Source of the DNA: Periweissella cryptocerci
GTDB taxonomy: Bacteria > Bacillota > Bacilli > Lactobacillales > Lactobacillaceae
Reading direction: 5' to 3'
Length of the DNA stretch: 64,000 nucleotides
Assembly (NCBI RefSeq): GCF_004358325.1
Contig: NZ_CP037940.1
Span: 620,001 to 684,000 of the forward strand
Of this stretch, positions 39,565-48,283 are shown piece after piece. Within the stretch, counting starts at the first letter, position 1; each line of letters starts with the position of its first letter. The position numbers were made by a program, and so were the translations under genes. The notes below the pieces were generated by a model that was given only the letters and a program-made list of their open reading frames with translations, was not told where the DNA came from and did not search any database.

Positions 39565-39692
39565 TCGACCACCTCATCATTATTTAATACTATTTTAGCA
39601 CGAGAGCACCTTTGATGGGCAAATGGATACTGGTACGGACAATTATTTTCATATATCACTGTGATTAATGTCACATTTGTTGTTATTTTTGG

Positions 39693-39698
39693 TATAAT
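39693..39698 (+). promoter_or_regulatory. Promoter -10 box of the lactonase-family gene
   Basis: TATAAT lies 111 bp before the start codon. The -35 region is poor (TGTCAC-like near 39669-39674), as is common for promoters under extra control. The last base is shared with the cre site. Confidence 0.6.
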
Positions 39699-39712
39699 TG
39701 TAAGCGGTAACA
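39698..39712 (+). promoter_or_regulatory. cre site (CcpA operator)
   Basis: TTGTAAGCGGTAACA matches the consensus WTGNAANCGNWNNCW at all 15 positions. It overlaps the -10 box and the expected transcription start, a place where CcpA binding represses. The downstream sugar-related gene is thus probably under carbon catabolite repression. Confidence 0.75.
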
Positions 39713-39808
39713 TATTCATTAAAAACAAAAATACCCGTATTGTAAGCAAAATCAGTAATGCGGATTTACATCTTTAGCATAACAAAAAATTTGGAGGCAT
39801 CATCTCTC

Positions 39809-40831
39809 ATGCAAGAAAAAATTCTCTTTGGTACTTACACAAAAAAGACTTCAAAAGGTATCTACGAAGCAATTCTTGATACTGACAAGAAAGCACTGAT
39901 TGAACCAACTTTGGTCGCTGAAATCGGTAACCCTACCTATTTAACAACTTCTAAAGCCAACAAACTTTATTCAGTTGATAAACACGGTTCTGAAGGTGGT
40001 GTTGTGGTTTTCGATAACGCGACGCGCCCTGCTACTAAGTTGAGCGAACACATCATTGATGCTGCCCCTGCTTATGTAGCAGTTGATGAAGATCGCCAAC
40101 TCCTCTACGCTGGCTACTACCACACTGGCGTTGTGGAAGTATTAAAAATTGACGGCGACAAATTAACTTTGACTGACTCAGTTACTAACGTTGGTTCAGG
40201 CCCTCGTCCCGAACAAGGTTCAGCCCACGTTCACTTCACTAACTTAACACCTGACAATCGCCTTGTCGTTGTTGATCTTGGATCTGATAAAGTTGATGTC
40301 TATGACGTTTCTGCTGAAGGTAAATTAAGCTTGGTATCAACTTACGTTACTGCAGCTGGTTTTGGTCCTCGTCACATCCGTTTCAGCCCAGATGGCAAGC
40401 ACGCTTACTTACTCGGCGAACTTTCATCATTGATGTCAGTCCTCGAATATGATGCAACCAGTGGTTCATTTAAACTCGTTGAAACAGTTTCAACGAAGCC
40501 AGCTGACTGGACTGAACACAACGGAACTGCTGCCATTCGTATCACCAAAGACGGTAAATTCATCTACGCTTCTAACCGTGGACACAACTCAATTGTGGTC
40601 TTCGCTGTTAGTGAAGATGGTGCCAAAGCAGAACAAATCCAATTAATCTCAACTGAAGGTGAATTCCCACGTGATTTTGCCTTGAATGCCACTGAAGCAT
40701 TCTTAGTTGTTGCTAACCAAGACACTGACAATGTTTCATTATTTGAACGTGATGCAACTACTGGTAAATTAACATTACTCCAAAAAGATTTTGCCATCCC
40801 TGAAGGTGTCCGCGTCCACTTTGAAGGTTAA
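39809..40831 (+). CDS. Lactonase family protein (6-phosphogluconolactonase-like beta-propeller)
   Basis: This 340-residue protein of the YbhE/Pgl type (lactonase, PF10282) is a seven-bladed propeller. Recurrent blade motifs are visible: GNPTYLTTSKANKLYSVD, GPRHIRFSPDGKHAYLLGEL, RITKDGKFIYASNRGHNSIVVF and FPRDFALNATEAFLVVANQDTDNV. The last two are the most diagnostic. It may hydrolyse 6-phosphogluconolactone in the pentose phosphate path, an important route in heterofermentative lactobacilli. ATG 39809 follows TTGGAGG; the frame also opens at 39758. A cre site lies upstream. Confidence 0.85.
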   Translation: MQEKILFGTYTKKTSKGIYEAILDTDKKALIEPTLVAEIGNPTYLTTSKANKLYSVDKHGSEGGVVVFDNATRPATKLSEHIIDAAPAYVAVDEDRQLLYAGYYHTGVVEVLKIDGDKLTLTDSVTNVGSGPRPEQGSAHVHFTNLTPDNRLVVVDLGSDKVDVYDVSAEGKLSLVSTYVTAAGFGPRHIRFSPDGKHAYLLGELSSLMSVLEYDATSGSFKLVETVSTKPADWTEHNGTAAIRITKDGKFIYASNRGHNSIVVFAVSEDGAKAEQIQLISTEGEFPRDFALNATEAFLVVANQDTDNVSLFERDATTGKLTLLQKDFAIPEGVRVHFEG

Positions 40832-40845
40832 TATTTCATACAAAC

Positions 40846-40879
40846 AGCCGTAACAGCATGATGTGTTACGGCTATTTGT
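40846..40879 (+). terminator. Intrinsic terminator after the lactonase-family gene
   Basis: AGCCGTAACA pairs with TGTTACGGCT, followed by the T-rich ATTTGT. Confidence 0.8.
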
Positions 40880-40925
40880 ATGCTAGAATATACTAATCAT
40901 AAATGTACTTAAAGGAGCTCTATTC

Positions 40926-41570
40926 ATGACTTTATTAAAAGAAGCAGTTGTTGAAAATTTCACTGATATTCCTGCCGCCGTCCGTAACGGTGCTTACCGT
41001 ATCGAATTAACTGACAACATGGCAGTTGGTGGTACAACCCCTTCAAAGGGTATAATTGCCGAAGCTAACAAATATCTCACGGAGCAAAACGTTGAATTAA
41101 CCGTCATGATTCGGGCCCGCGGTGGTAACTTCGTCTACAACGATACTGAAGTTAAAATCATGGAAGCCGATATTTTTGAAGCCCAACAGCTTGGGGTTGA
41201 TGGCGTAGCTTTTGGTGCAGTCACTGCCGACGGTGAACTTGATGAAGAAACCATGGAAGCTTTGATTGCTGCGACTGGTGGTATGAACATCACAATGCAC
41301 ATGGCTTTTGATGCCCTCAATCCAACTAGTCAGCTTTCAGCAATTGATTGGTTAGCTGATCACGATGTTACGCGAATTCTTACTCACGGTGGCGCCCTCG
41401 ATACACCTATCGAAGATAATTTTGATCGTCTGAAGGAATACACGGAATATGCCGCTGGTCGGCTTGTGATTTTACCTGGTGGTGGCATTAACGCTGACAA
41501 CATGGAAACTGTTGCCGCAGCACTTAATGCCAAGCAAGTTCACGGCACCAAGGTTGTCTCATACAAGTAA
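40926..41570 (+). CDS. cutC: CutC family protein
   Basis: This 214-residue TIM-barrel protein belongs to the CutC family (copper homeostasis by name; the biochemical role is unsettled). Recognisable parts are RIELTDNMAVGGTTPSKG, VMIRARGGNFVYND, GVDGVAFGAVTADGELD, THGGALDTPIEDN and ILPGGGINADN. AAAGGAG lies upstream of the ATG. Its own terminator, just downstream, has been split by the ISL3 copy at 41639. Confidence 0.9.
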   Translation: MTLLKEAVVENFTDIPAAVRNGAYRIELTDNMAVGGTTPSKGIIAEANKYLTEQNVELTVMIRARGGNFVYNDTEVKIMEADIFEAQQLGVDGVAFGAVTADGELDEETMEALIAATGGMNITMHMAFDALNPTSQLSAIDWLADHDVTRILTHGGALDTPIEDNFDRLKEYTEYAAGRLVILPGGGINADNMETVAAALNAKQVHGTKVVSYK

Positions 41571-41638
41571 ATCCGATTAAAAATAATCGTGGAACAAGGT
41601 ATTATACGGCCCACTCCCACATCAAATAGCTCGATTTC

Positions 41639-43252
41639 GGCTCTGTGTCAAATTCTGTTGGTAGGACTATTTTGGAACTAGAATCTTAATGGATTCTGGT
41701 TCCTTTTTTGTTTATTTTGCGAGGATGGAACGAAGTGACATATGAGCCAAATAAATGGAGATTGGGACATCTTAAAAAATCTGACGGATTCGCCAGAGTA
41801 AGTGAGCCATATTTTTGTAACCACACGAGTTACGTTTAAGCTGTTTGATTTTGTGGTTCATACCTTCAACACGTCCATTTGAATAGTTCGAGGTGATGCT
41901 GTTTTGAATTCCCTTATAATTCTTGGCGAAAGTCGAAATTGCGCTGTCCATATCGTTTCCCATAATCGTGTAATGAGTGATGATGTCTTCGAAACCTGAT
42001 AAATCTTTGTTATGCATTGCTTTCATAATTTCCTGATATGCAGTCCAAACCTGACCAAATTCAGGATATTCGTCGAAGACGATGCCAATCGCTTGTTCTT
42101 GTGTTAGATATTCATTAATTCCACGCATGTAATAAGGTTTCGTTTTTTCGAGATCCTCATACATCATGTGGAAGATTTTCCATTGACTCTTCATGATTTT
42201 ATAGGCTCGATTATTTTGTTTATCATCAATGCGTTTTTGAATGTTCTTACGAACACTATCCAAGGCGTTACCGATACGCTGAGCGATATGGAAGCCGTCG
42301 ATAATGATTTCTGCGTTCGGAAATAAGAACTTAATGAAACTGGCGTATTGAGCGTTCATATCCATGACAACGTGCTTAACACGCTTCCGATTAGCTAGTG
42401 AAAATCCAAGAAAATATTGTTTGATTGTTTGTTAGTCGATTGGGCAGTAACTCAAAAATTGCCTTGATTGAAGTGGCATCACACCAAATAAAGCTAAAAC
42501 TGATCATTGGCTGAGGCGGAACTCATCCATGGAAAATAGCTTCGGTAATTGTTGTTTAAAATTGTATTGATACTTGTATTGTTCCGCCTCGTATATTGCG
42601 TCATATTCGATTCGTTGTACAGAATTAGGTGAGATATGAAGGTGCTTAGCTACAGTTTTTTCTGTCATCATATCTTCGTTTAGATTCTGTTTTACGATTA
42701 CTTTCGTGTTTCGTGAAATTTGGCAGTTCTTTTCGAAGTCGGATGACGCTGCTGTAAATGTATTACCACAATTCTTACAGTGAAAACGTTGTTTACGCAG
42801 CGCTAAGCGCACATCCCACAAGCTCGTGCCAGTGAGTCGCATCTCGGTTGAAGTCCACCCCCAGTGCTCGACGCAATCACGAAAACCACAGTCACTGCAT
42901 CGGCTAACGGAATAGGTTAAATTAGCGGTATAAATTAAGCATTTATGTCGCTTGTCTCCGCGACCACGATAATCAAAATAGTTCCATTCTCCTGCTTCAT
43001 TGTCGGTAAAATGGATGTTTTTATCTTTTAAATTTAACTCACGTAAGATACAATTGTCTTGGGACATAATAAATAACCTCGCATACTTTTTGATTTTTGT
43101 CGGTTGGAACGTGGTGATGGACATTTAATATGTCCTTTTTGTTTTGTACATAATTATCTATTCTAGGCTCATCTGTCGCTTTGCTCCACCCTCGCGAAGA
43201 ACATAAAAAACTGCTGACGGATTTCTCCACCAACAGTAAAAAGTATAGAGCC
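41639..43252 (-). mobile_element. ISL3-family insertion sequence, copy 2
   Basis: This 1614-bp element has the same ends as copy 1 and a perfect 8-bp target duplication TCGATTTC at 41631-41638 and 43253-43260. Its orientation is opposite to copy 1. The sequence is nearly identical to copy 1 apart from the middle of the transposase gene. Confidence 0.93.
41772..43067 (-). pseudogene. ISL3-family transposase, frame broken in the middle
   Basis: The N-terminal part is open from ATG 43067 to 42504 and runs to MDEFRLSQ before a stop. The C-terminal part is open from 42365 (MDMNAQYASFIKFLFPNAEIIIDGFHIAQRIGN) to 41772. The gap between holds frameshifts at other positions than those in copy 1. Where the two copies differ, one or the other usually keeps the frame, so a chain of about 430 residues can be pieced together. 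It may be functional in reality. Confidence 0.8.
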
Positions 43253-43326
43253 TCGATTTCTACCTTTGTTCGTAAGGAGAAATCGAGCTATTTTGTATTT
43301 AAGCTATATTATATCTCGGCCAAATT

Positions 43327-44289
43327 TTAGTTATTAATTAACAACCAGTTCAGGGCAATATCACTGATGTATTCATCAAGGGCTGTCCAATTCAAGTTTT
43401 CATTTGCGACGGGGAGCTTGTAACCGGCCTCCGCCAAGTACTTAACATAATCACCTAGTTCGTTACCAAGCCCAACAATCACATCAGCTTGTGGTGTCCA
43501 GTAGTCAAATAATTTTTCTTGCACAAACGATAAAATCCCCTCAACATTCCAATCATCCATACTTTGATGATATTCACGAATCATACCAGTTTGGACGGCT
43601 TGTAAGAAAGCCGCAACTTCCGGTTTCTCAGTGTATTCAGCCACCATCAAGGTCCCAACTTCCATATCATCACCCAGTGCGACTAATGGTGTTTTTATCA
43701 ACTTAGGTTGCATGCCTTGTGTTCCGCGGAACATCTCAGCAATAAGTTCCTCAGCCAGCTTACCATCCGCATAGAACATCCCCGCGTATTGGGCTGCTAA
43801 TTTATCCTCTTGGCCTTGACGCATACTTAGTTGTAATCCTAAATTATTTGCCATTAATCGTACAATTTCATCACGCTTTGGCACGGCCATTAACAGCGTC
43901 CGCGGATTAACACTTGATTCTTTCTTGAAAAAGTTAATGAAATCACCCAGAAATTTGTTCAATACCGTGAAGTACTGCCATGTAAATTCAACTGAACTAT
44001 TCAACGTTTTCGTCAAGACATCAAGAACATTAATCGTAGTTGGTCCAGCCGTTAATTGTGTTTTATAATCAACTAACAAAACTTCTGTGAAACTCAATAA
44101 AAATTCATCACTAACCGCTAATTCGAGTTTGCTCAATTTTTGATGGTGCGTTAAATACCAACGAACCCGTAAAAAATAAATATATTTATCAGCTACAAAT
44201 GGTTTCAATTGTGTCGCTTGTTTTTGCTTACCCAAGCGATTCTTTTGGGCCTTTAAACTTTTAACTTGGGCAGCATGACCTTGCTTCAT
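43327..44289 (-). CDS. Hypothetical cytosolic protein (320 aa)
   Basis: The protein is full-looking, with AGAGG before the ATG, no signal peptide and no membrane helix. The basic N-terminus (KQGHAAQVKSLKAQKNRLGKQKQ) is followed by a mostly helical body with ESSVNPRTLLMAVPKRDEIVRLMANNLGL and PQADVIVGLGNELGDYVKYLAEAGY. I recognise no family. It lies between an ISL3 copy and the MITE that marks the left edge of the Wadjet module, so it may belong to an accessory region. Confidence 0.65.
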   Translation of the reverse strand: MKQGHAAQVKSLKAQKNRLGKQKQATQLKPFVADKYIYFLRVRWYLTHHQKLSKLELAVSDEFLLSFTEVLLVDYKTQLTAGPTTINVLDVLTKTLNSSVEFTWQYFTVLNKFLGDFINFFKKESSVNPRTLLMAVPKRDEIVRLMANNLGLQLSMRQGQEDKLAAQYAGMFYADGKLAEELIAEMFRGTQGMQPKLIKTPLVALGDDMEVGTLMVAEYTEKPEVAAFLQAVQTGMIREYHQSMDDWNVEGILSFVQEKLFDYWTPQADVIVGLGNELGDYVKYLAEAGYKLPVANENLNWTALDEYISDIALNWLLINN

Positions 44290-44389
44290 CAGATAACCTC
44301 TTTTTGTTTTTTCATAAAGTTCATTATAACGTGTTTCGCCAAAATAGGTTACTCAACGGACCTACTAAAATTCCCAACGAACTAATTTT

Positions 44390-45129
44390 GGCTAAAATTT
44401 TTCTAGCGTGGAATTTGGATATGTGTCCCAGATTGATTCCCACTACGAGGCTGGAACCAGTCTGGACACCGAAATGGAAGACAAGCATTTGAAGCCACAG
44501 TACAGTCTTCAAATGTTTGCGAAGCTTGGCTCGCTAACGCGGTAACCATCTTCACAAATCCATAATCAGTAACGAAACCCGTTGCTGATTATGCCATCAC
44601 GGTGCGAGCTAAAGTCCAGCCTGTTTCCAACCTCTTCGTTAGTTTGAGCAGGCAGTCTGACTAGTACTATGCCGTAATCCTTGGTGCTACCAGTTTAGCG
44701 GTAATCAATAATTCCACGCTTATCTAGCGGAGTTACTGAAAATCACTTTGTGGCCGGCAGGCTTTACACCGAAATGGGACGTGACACCACGTGTCGAGTT
44801 TGTCGCTGAGGGTAGAGCCGACCGGGCCTTATTTGTCCAGCGTAGCTACAAATATGAGCAGTCTTTTGGCTTTAGCCATTAGACTGCCAACTATCCCGAA
44901 TTGCCCAAGACAGACATCCAGCCTGCAAGGCTAATCTAATCGGGTTAGGATTAGATTCAGTATTTTGTGAAACAAAATGCTGGGATGTTTTGCGTTGCCG
45001 GTTCGCAGGCATAAGCAAGCGGCTTGGGCATGTGCTTCCATCTCGGTGCACAATGTGATTTTCAGGCACGCAGTGGCATCATACATCTCATCACATTTGA
45101 TAAATTCCACGTCAGACGAAATATAGCCG
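44390..45129 (+). mobile_element. Type A MITE-like structured element, left flank of the Wadjet module
   Basis: This 740-bp copy has both arms plus the extra hairpin module (about 44905-45030) and a short extra insert near 44818-44855. Flanks CTAATTTT at 44382-44389 and 45130-45137 form an 8-bp target duplication (the exact end is uncertain by one base). Orientation matches the copy at 53760. Confidence 0.85.
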
Positions 45130-45141
45130 CTAATTTTTTGT

Positions 45142-45174
45142 AAAATAAAAGAGCCGAAGCTTTCGCAACGGCTC
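45142..45174 (-). terminator. Intrinsic terminator of the putative RNA gene
   Basis: On the minus strand GAGCCGTTGCGAAAGC is followed by TTCGGCTC and TTTTATTTT. Confidence 0.85.
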
Positions 45175-45414
45175 AGTTTGGCATGTATGAATTGACCGGT
45201 CATACCCGGGGAAGCGGAATAGTGCAACGTACCCGCCTCCGTCTACCGGCAGTCCCATTTCTATTACTAGAATGGTAGTCATGACTGGAAAGGTTTGTTC
45301 CACAACGCCCCTTACAAACACCCACATACGGTGGTAACGTGTCCCGGCCTTGAATAACCACTAGCACTTGCGTGAACACCCGAAGGTATCTGGTTTTTCT
45401 CGACTCATCGCATG
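45142..45414 (-). ncRNA. Putative structured noncoding RNA of about 270 nt
   Basis: This stretch is clearly GC-richer than its surroundings and has no credible ORF with a ribosome site. A promoter (TTGTAT, 17-bp gap, TAATAT at 45449-45421) and a strong terminator bound it on the minus strand. Local hairpins include CACGCAAGTG, ACCTTCGGGT, CCATTCTAGTAATAGAAATGG-type and GGGTATGA/TCATACATGCC. It does not match RNase P, tmRNA, SRP or T-box signatures that I know. Other known classes of similar size, such as raiA or 6S RNA, were not excluded. It lies 75 bp after jetB. Confidence 0.6.
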
Positions 45415-45420
45415 TGTAAT

Positions 45421-45449
45421 ATATTACCATGCTGCCATATTTAATACAA
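45421..45449 (-). promoter_or_regulatory. Predicted promoter of the putative RNA gene
   Basis: On the minus strand TTGTAT, a 17-bp spacer and TAATAT match the sigma-A pattern. It lies between the jetB stop and the RNA. Confidence 0.5.
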
Positions 45450-45488
45450 GTACAAATTTTAATTCAAGTCAAACAATGATAACTCACC

Positions 45489-46649
45489 CTATTCAGGCTC
45501 CGTTACGACGCCTTCATTATTAAAATCAATGCGATCATGTTCATCTTGAAATTTTGCTGCCAGCAACCATGCTTCCGGATGAATAAACACTGCGCCATCA
45601 TCTATATGAATAATGTTCGACCTTTGGAGCTCTTTAACTAAATTACGAACGTGTTGGTTATCGTTGTTTAAATTCACCTTGTTATCCTTAATTACGGCTT
45701 GTAATTCCATCACAAAATTTTCCAGTAAGTAATACGTTTGCAAATGTTTGGTCTCACCATTTGCTTGACCTTTTAACTTATTAAAAACCCATATTCGAAA
45801 TGCTGGAATTTGTGGGACTCGATTCGTATCTGGTACCAAAATATTACCGACAAATGCGGCTTCTCTAGTAACAGTTACTGGCAAGCCCAAATCTTTTGTG
45901 AATGGTGTTAGAATAAACCTTTTCACAGCCTTCTCCGCGGCATTTTCATATAATAAATGCGACTTACCATCATTAGTAGTTGTATCCTCAAAACGATTAA
46001 ACAGCAAGTGCCTACGTAACCGACTTAAATCTGAGGACGACTTACCTTGTCGTAGATTTTGGGGCACGGAAATATAAAATGGCGTATTTGCAGTTACATG
46101 TTCGACCGTATTAACATTAACTTGCTTCAATAGATAATCAGCATACCTCGCTACTAATCCAGTCGATTGATAACCAATTCCACTAAAATCTTTTTCTATT
46201 AAGCCTAAAGTTTCCGCATATTTGGCAGCTATTACAACATCCTTTTCCTTGAAAAAAATATCATCATTACGCATCAACATCGTATCTTCAACGATGTTTT
46301 GTTGGGCACCAGTTGAACGCTCGTTGACAACGAATACTTCATTAAGCGGTTTATCGATCAAGGCTTGTAAAAACGTTAAGAAGGCTTGCACTTCGGCTTT
46401 CGTAGTTAAATATTGGCGTCCGGTAACATTTAGCGAATCAATTCGTCGATTGGATAAACGATACGCTTCGACTGTGGTTGTCGGCACACTCCAATGAATT
46501 ACCGTGATTCCATAATTGCGTGAAAACCATTCATTAATCTCACTATAATTCCGTTTCACTTTCATAAAACCATTCCGCGTAACGTTCGTAACAACAGGAT
46601 TATTAATTAAAGAAATAATTGCTTCTCGCATCTCTTGTTTTAGCATCAT
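45489..46649 (-). CDS. jetB: Wadjet component JetB (DUF2398/TIGR02678-like)
   Basis: This 386-residue protein is the last gene of the Jet operon, 20 bp after jetA. In the family it is the MukE-like partner that binds the kleisin JetA and the SMC-like JetC. The N-terminal helix-rich part (MREAIISLINNPVVTN, GFMKVKRNYSEINEWFSRNYG) and winged-helix stretches fit, and 375-390 aa is the usual size. GGGAGG stands unusually close to two tandem ATG codons, so the exact start is uncertain. The assignment rests mainly on operon position, length and neighbours. Confidence 0.7.
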   Translation of the reverse strand: MMLKQEMREAIISLINNPVVTNVTRNGFMKVKRNYSEINEWFSRNYGITVIHWSVPTTTVEAYRLSNRRIDSLNVTGRQYLTTKAEVQAFLTFLQALIDKPLNEVFVVNERSTGAQQNIVEDTMLMRNDDIFFKEKDVVIAAKYAETLGLIEKDFSGIGYQSTGLVARYADYLLKQVNVNTVEHVTANTPFYISVPQNLRQGKSSSDLSRLRRHLLFNRFEDTTTNDGKSHLLYENAAEKAVKRFILTPFTKDLGLPVTVTREAAFVGNILVPDTNRVPQIPAFRIWVFNKLKGQANGETKHLQTYYLLENFVMELQAVIKDNKVNLNNDNQHVRNLVKELQRSNIIHIDDGAVFIHPEAWLLAAKFQDEHDRIDFNNEGVVTEPE

Positions 46650-46669
46650 ACCCTCCCGTCTACTTGGAA

Positions 46670-48283
46670 CTATCGTGTAATTAATTTAGTTGTAATTTTC
46701 TTATTTTTAAACGTCAATGTGTGCGTCCCACCAACAAAGTACACTTGGTCATTAGCTGGTGTATCTTCAACTTGCACTTCTACTCCAAGCACACGGGTTA
46801 AGCCTAATTCGCGATAGGCGGCATCCTTCACGTCATTTAAATCATTTGGAATTGGATCATACTGAATTGTCTTTTTTACCCCCATTGAAATAATCGCGGT
46901 ATCAATAATTGCCGCCGAAATTTCCGAGATTACCACCGGGTTTTCAGCTGCAAAATCGTGTTGCACCGCTTGAATTAACTCAATCGTCTGCGCAATTCGC
47001 GGCTGATTATCAATTTCATTTTCGATTGTTGCCACGTCTTCTCCCACTTCAGTTACATTAGCAATTCGAGCAATTTTTGTTGGTAAGGTCGTTACGTTTG
47101 CCAATAATTCGGTGACGTATTGTTCTGGGTTATAATTACCAATAATCGGTTCATCATAAATCAGACTATCAATAACTTCATCCATCTCGCAGCTATTTTC
47201 GCGCATTGTTTCCGTATTTAATTCAATGTTAGCAGGATTATCAATGCCAAATGTGTTCGCCGTGAATCTTATTACCTGTAAGTCATCAGTGAATTGATTA
47301 ATTTGATTGGCTAAATCGGCCAGTTTTTTCCGACTTTCCCGGGTTGATGCTCGTGTTTCAAACATTGTCACCAACATAATTAACCGTTCTACCAGGCCTT
47401 CCACCGGGCGCATCGTCCGCTTAGGTAGACCACTTGTACCAGCAAATAATTGTGTCATTTGCTGAAAATTAATATTGAAATCACGCGCTAGCTTCTCTGG
47501 TACAGCCATACTTTGCGTTTGCGAATATTCAATATGGCGCTGGCGGACTTGGTTCAATAAGCCTTTGTCACCACGCAGTTGAGCAATTTTGGATTGCACT
47601 GTTCGATACTCATCATCCGCAATAATCATAAATGAATTTTTGATATTATGCCATAACAGCGTCAATTGTGCGATTGTTTCATCAAAATTCAATTCAGAAT
47701 CGTTCCGTTGTATTTGTGACAATTCACGATGTGATTGACGGACAAATTTACTCATATTAGCCTTCAAAGCTTTATCATTCTCAATAATCAAGTCAGGACT
47801 GGTAAGTGAATCCTTTTTTGTTTTTTCATTTTCTTGCCGTTTTTCTGAAAGAAAATTCAAAGCAGCGGACGTTACTGTTTCGACTGCCGCCACATCAATT
47901 GTGACACTTGGAATTTCGTCCATATGTTGAATATCCATTAACCGATTTATAACAATCGTGCCAAATTCAGTCAACATAAAGTGGATCGGATTCATTGGAT
48001 CAATCAATCCCCTTTCAACATCATCCCGATAACGCATATCTTCGTCTTCTACTAATGTCCCGCGGGTATGGTCAAAGACATATTCATCATCGCGTAAGTG
48101 CTTCAATCGCTCCCGAATATCATCACGCCGGCCACCAATTTTTTCGACAATCCTATCAAGCGATATACCCAGCCCGCCAGTTTCAGTCTCACTATCACTT
48201 AGTACCTCAATAATTGCCCGTGTTGTATCGCTATACAATAGATGTAAAATTTTGAGTAAATCCGGATTAAACTGTCCTACCAT
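46670..48283 (-). CDS. jetA: Wadjet component JetA (DUF2397/TIGR02677-like kleisin)
   Basis: This 537-residue protein is the likely kleisin (MukF-like) subunit that bridges the JetC heads. A winged-helix domain opens it (QFNPDLLKILHLLYSDTTRAIIEVL, then IVEKIGGRRDDIRERLKHLRDDEYV). A long helical middle follows (about residues 150-390), and a C-terminal wing-like part with a VYFVGGTHTLTFKNKK-type strand ends it. GAAAGGAGG lies ahead of the ATG, which overlaps the jetD end by 17 bp. In relatives the protein is about 500 aa. Confidence 0.75.
   Translation of the reverse strand: MVGQFNPDLLKILHLLYSDTTRAIIEVLSDSETETGGLGISLDRIVEKIGGRRDDIRERLKHLRDDEYVFDHTRGTLVEDEDMRYRDDVERGLIDPMNPIHFMLTEFGTIVINRLMDIQHMDEIPSVTIDVAAVETVTSAALNFLSEKRQENEKTKKDSLTSPDLIIENDKALKANMSKFVRQSHRELSQIQRNDSELNFDETIAQLTLLWHNIKNSFMIIADDEYRTVQSKIAQLRGDKGLLNQVRQRHIEYSQTQSMAVPEKLARDFNINFQQMTQLFAGTSGLPKRTMRPVEGLVERLIMLVTMFETRASTRESRKKLADLANQINQFTDDLQVIRFTANTFGIDNPANIELNTETMRENSCEMDEVIDSLIYDEPIIGNYNPEQYVTELLANVTTLPTKIARIANVTEVGEDVATIENEIDNQPRIAQTIELIQAVQHDFAAENPVVISEISAAIIDTAIISMGVKKTIQYDPIPNDLNDVKDAAYRELGLTRVLGVEVQVEDTPANDQVYFVGGTHTLTFKNKKITTKLITR

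Larger units (their letters stand above)
41624..43292. terminator. Terminator hairpin split by ISL3 copy 2
   Basis: The left arm AAATAGCTCGATTTC (41624-41638) and the right part with loop and AGAAATCGAGCTATTTT (43253-43292) form one perfect stem once the IS and one copy of TCGATTTC are removed. It would serve cutC (plus strand) and the 43327-44289 gene (minus strand). The insertion is expected to have broken it. Confidence 0.8.

Noticed and set aside
44872..45069. Similar frames in the second arm of type A elements (also 54208-54405)
   Set aside because: They have no ribosome site, the frame is not kept in shorter copies, and the DNA is accounted for by hairpin pairing.
45130..45430. Three overlapping minus-strand frames in the GC-rich segment after jetB
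   Set aside because: They compete in different frames, lack start signals, and the segment has promoter, terminator and hairpins typical of an RNA gene.
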